Assembly: GCA_023489065.1 (NCBI GenBank)
Contig: JAMDCL010000022.1
Coordinates: 1 to 6,887 of the forward strand
Length of the DNA stretch: 6,887 bases
Origin: Deltaproteobacteria bacterium
GTDB lineage: Bacteria > JAMCPX01
Direction of reading: 5' to 3'
Positions 6,383 through 6,887 of the stretch are shown in pieces. The notes under the pieces are model-generated. The model was not told the DNA's origin. It made no database searches and saw only the letters and a program-made list of their open reading frames with translations. Every line of letters starts with the position of its first letter. Position 1 is the stretch's first letter. Made by a program: the position numbers and the translations under genes.

Positions 6383-6887
6383 CGGTGGACACTTTTTCCC
6401 CGCACAGGCAGTTATGGATGAGATTATAAAAAGAAAAGAAGGTATTGTCTATATGTACGTTGGATCGGATTCTGGCATAGAAAGCAGAAAATGGACGCTC
6501 CCTCCGGGTAACCGGAGGCTCCTGAGCGTTAAAGGCTTCAAGAACAAAACAGCCGGGGAAAAACTGTCGTCTGTATTCCTTCTGCTCGAATCTATGGTAG
6601 AATCAAAAAGAATAATCCGGGAATTCATGCCGGATGCTGTACTCGGCGTGGGAGGGTATGCCTCGTTTCCGATCGTCATGACGGCAATCCTGATGCGTAT
6701 CCCTGCCGCTATCCATGAACAGAACTCCGTCCCCGGACTTGCGAACAAGGTCCTTTCAAGGTTTGTGAAAGAGATATTTATATCCTTCGAAACATCCCAA
6801 AAGTACCTGCCTGCCGGCAAGACACGGTTGACGGGCCTGCCGGTCCGGTACGCAATGCAAAAGCGAAAGCCGCATGCTGCAGCGGTA
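6345..6887 (+). CDS. murG: Lipid II synthase MurG (N-terminal 181 residues; 3' end beyond window)
   Basis: Peripheral membrane GT28 glycosyltransferase that adds GlcNAc from UDP-GlcNAc to lipid I, making lipid II on the inner face of the membrane. The reading frame runs without a stop to the last base of the window, so only the N-terminal half is present (the family is about 355-370 residues). Visible motifs are the glycine-rich loop GGGSGGHFFPAQA (10-22), VGSDSGIESR (39-48), PDAVLGVGGYASFP (96-109), IPAAIHEQNSVPGLANKVLS (119-138) and TGLPVR (163-168). The start at ATG 6345 has GAAGGG at 6333-6338, 6 nt away; ATG 6354 is possible but has no well-spaced site. Two residues differ from the usual pattern: Ser13 where many MurG have Thr (GGTGGH), and Leu165 where TGNPVR is typical. 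The start lies 38 nt inside ftsW. Confidence 0.95.
   Translation, partial: MEAMRLIIAGGGSGGHFFPAQAVMDEIIKRKEGIVYMYVGSDSGIESRKWTLPPGNRRLLSVKGFKNKTAGEKLSSVFLLLESMVESKRIIREFMPDAVLGVGGYASFPIVMTAILMRIPAAIHEQNSVPGLANKVLSRFVKEIFISFETSQKYLPAGKTRLTGLPVRYAMQKRKPHAAAV

Noticed and set aside
6449..6820. 123-codon open frame on the minus strand near the right edge
   Set aside because: The + strand encodes clear MurG motifs (HEQN, GGYASFP) through the same region up to the window end.
1..6887. Possible novel or accessory system
   Set aside because: All bases are accounted for by six core cell-wall genes in the standard order, with no insertion, extra gene or unexplained gap.

Overview
The window is one stretch of a division and cell-wall (dcw) gene cluster. 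Six genes lie on the + strand in the order murE, murF, mraY, murD, ftsW, murG, which is the order found in E. coli and many other Gram-negative bacteria. murE is cut by the left edge and murG by the right edge; the four genes between are intact. There is no non-coding stretch longer than about two bases, and I see no RNA gene, mobile element, repeat array, promoter or terminator.

Layout: murE (2-1438, N-terminus missing) meets murF (1435-2841) in a TTGA overlap. murF overlaps mraY (2834-3910) by 8 nt. mraY abuts or overlaps murD (preferred start 3913, ends 5277). murD overlaps ftsW (5264-6382) by 14 nt, and ftsW overlaps murG (6345 to the right edge) by 38 nt. The genes look co-transcribed and translationally coupled, with the Shine-Dalgarno-like sites for mraY, murD, ftsW and murG placed inside the preceding genes.

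Together the genes cover one pathway. MurD, MurE and MurF build the UDP-MurNAc-pentapeptide in the cytoplasm, adding D-Glu, the third residue and D-Ala-D-Ala respectively. MraY moves phospho-MurNAc-pentapeptide onto undecaprenyl phosphate to give lipid I. MurG adds GlcNAc to give lipid II. FtsW, a SEDS glycan polymerase, polymerises lipid II at the septum. The DNPR motif in MurE predicts meso-diaminopimelate as the third residue.

Organism: a diderm bacterium with about half G+C by eye. The MraY C-terminal third closely resembles the proteobacterial form as I remember it (IHHHFELKGW, then a GLATLKLR end). The overall look suggests Proteobacteria or a delta-type (Desulfobacterota-like) lineage, but this is an impression without alignment. 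I found no previously undescribed system. The points worth a second look are start-site corrections, single-residue departures from conserved motifs in MraY and MurG, and a ftsW/murG overlap in which the FtsW stop codon is read out of a MurG nucleotide-loop codon.
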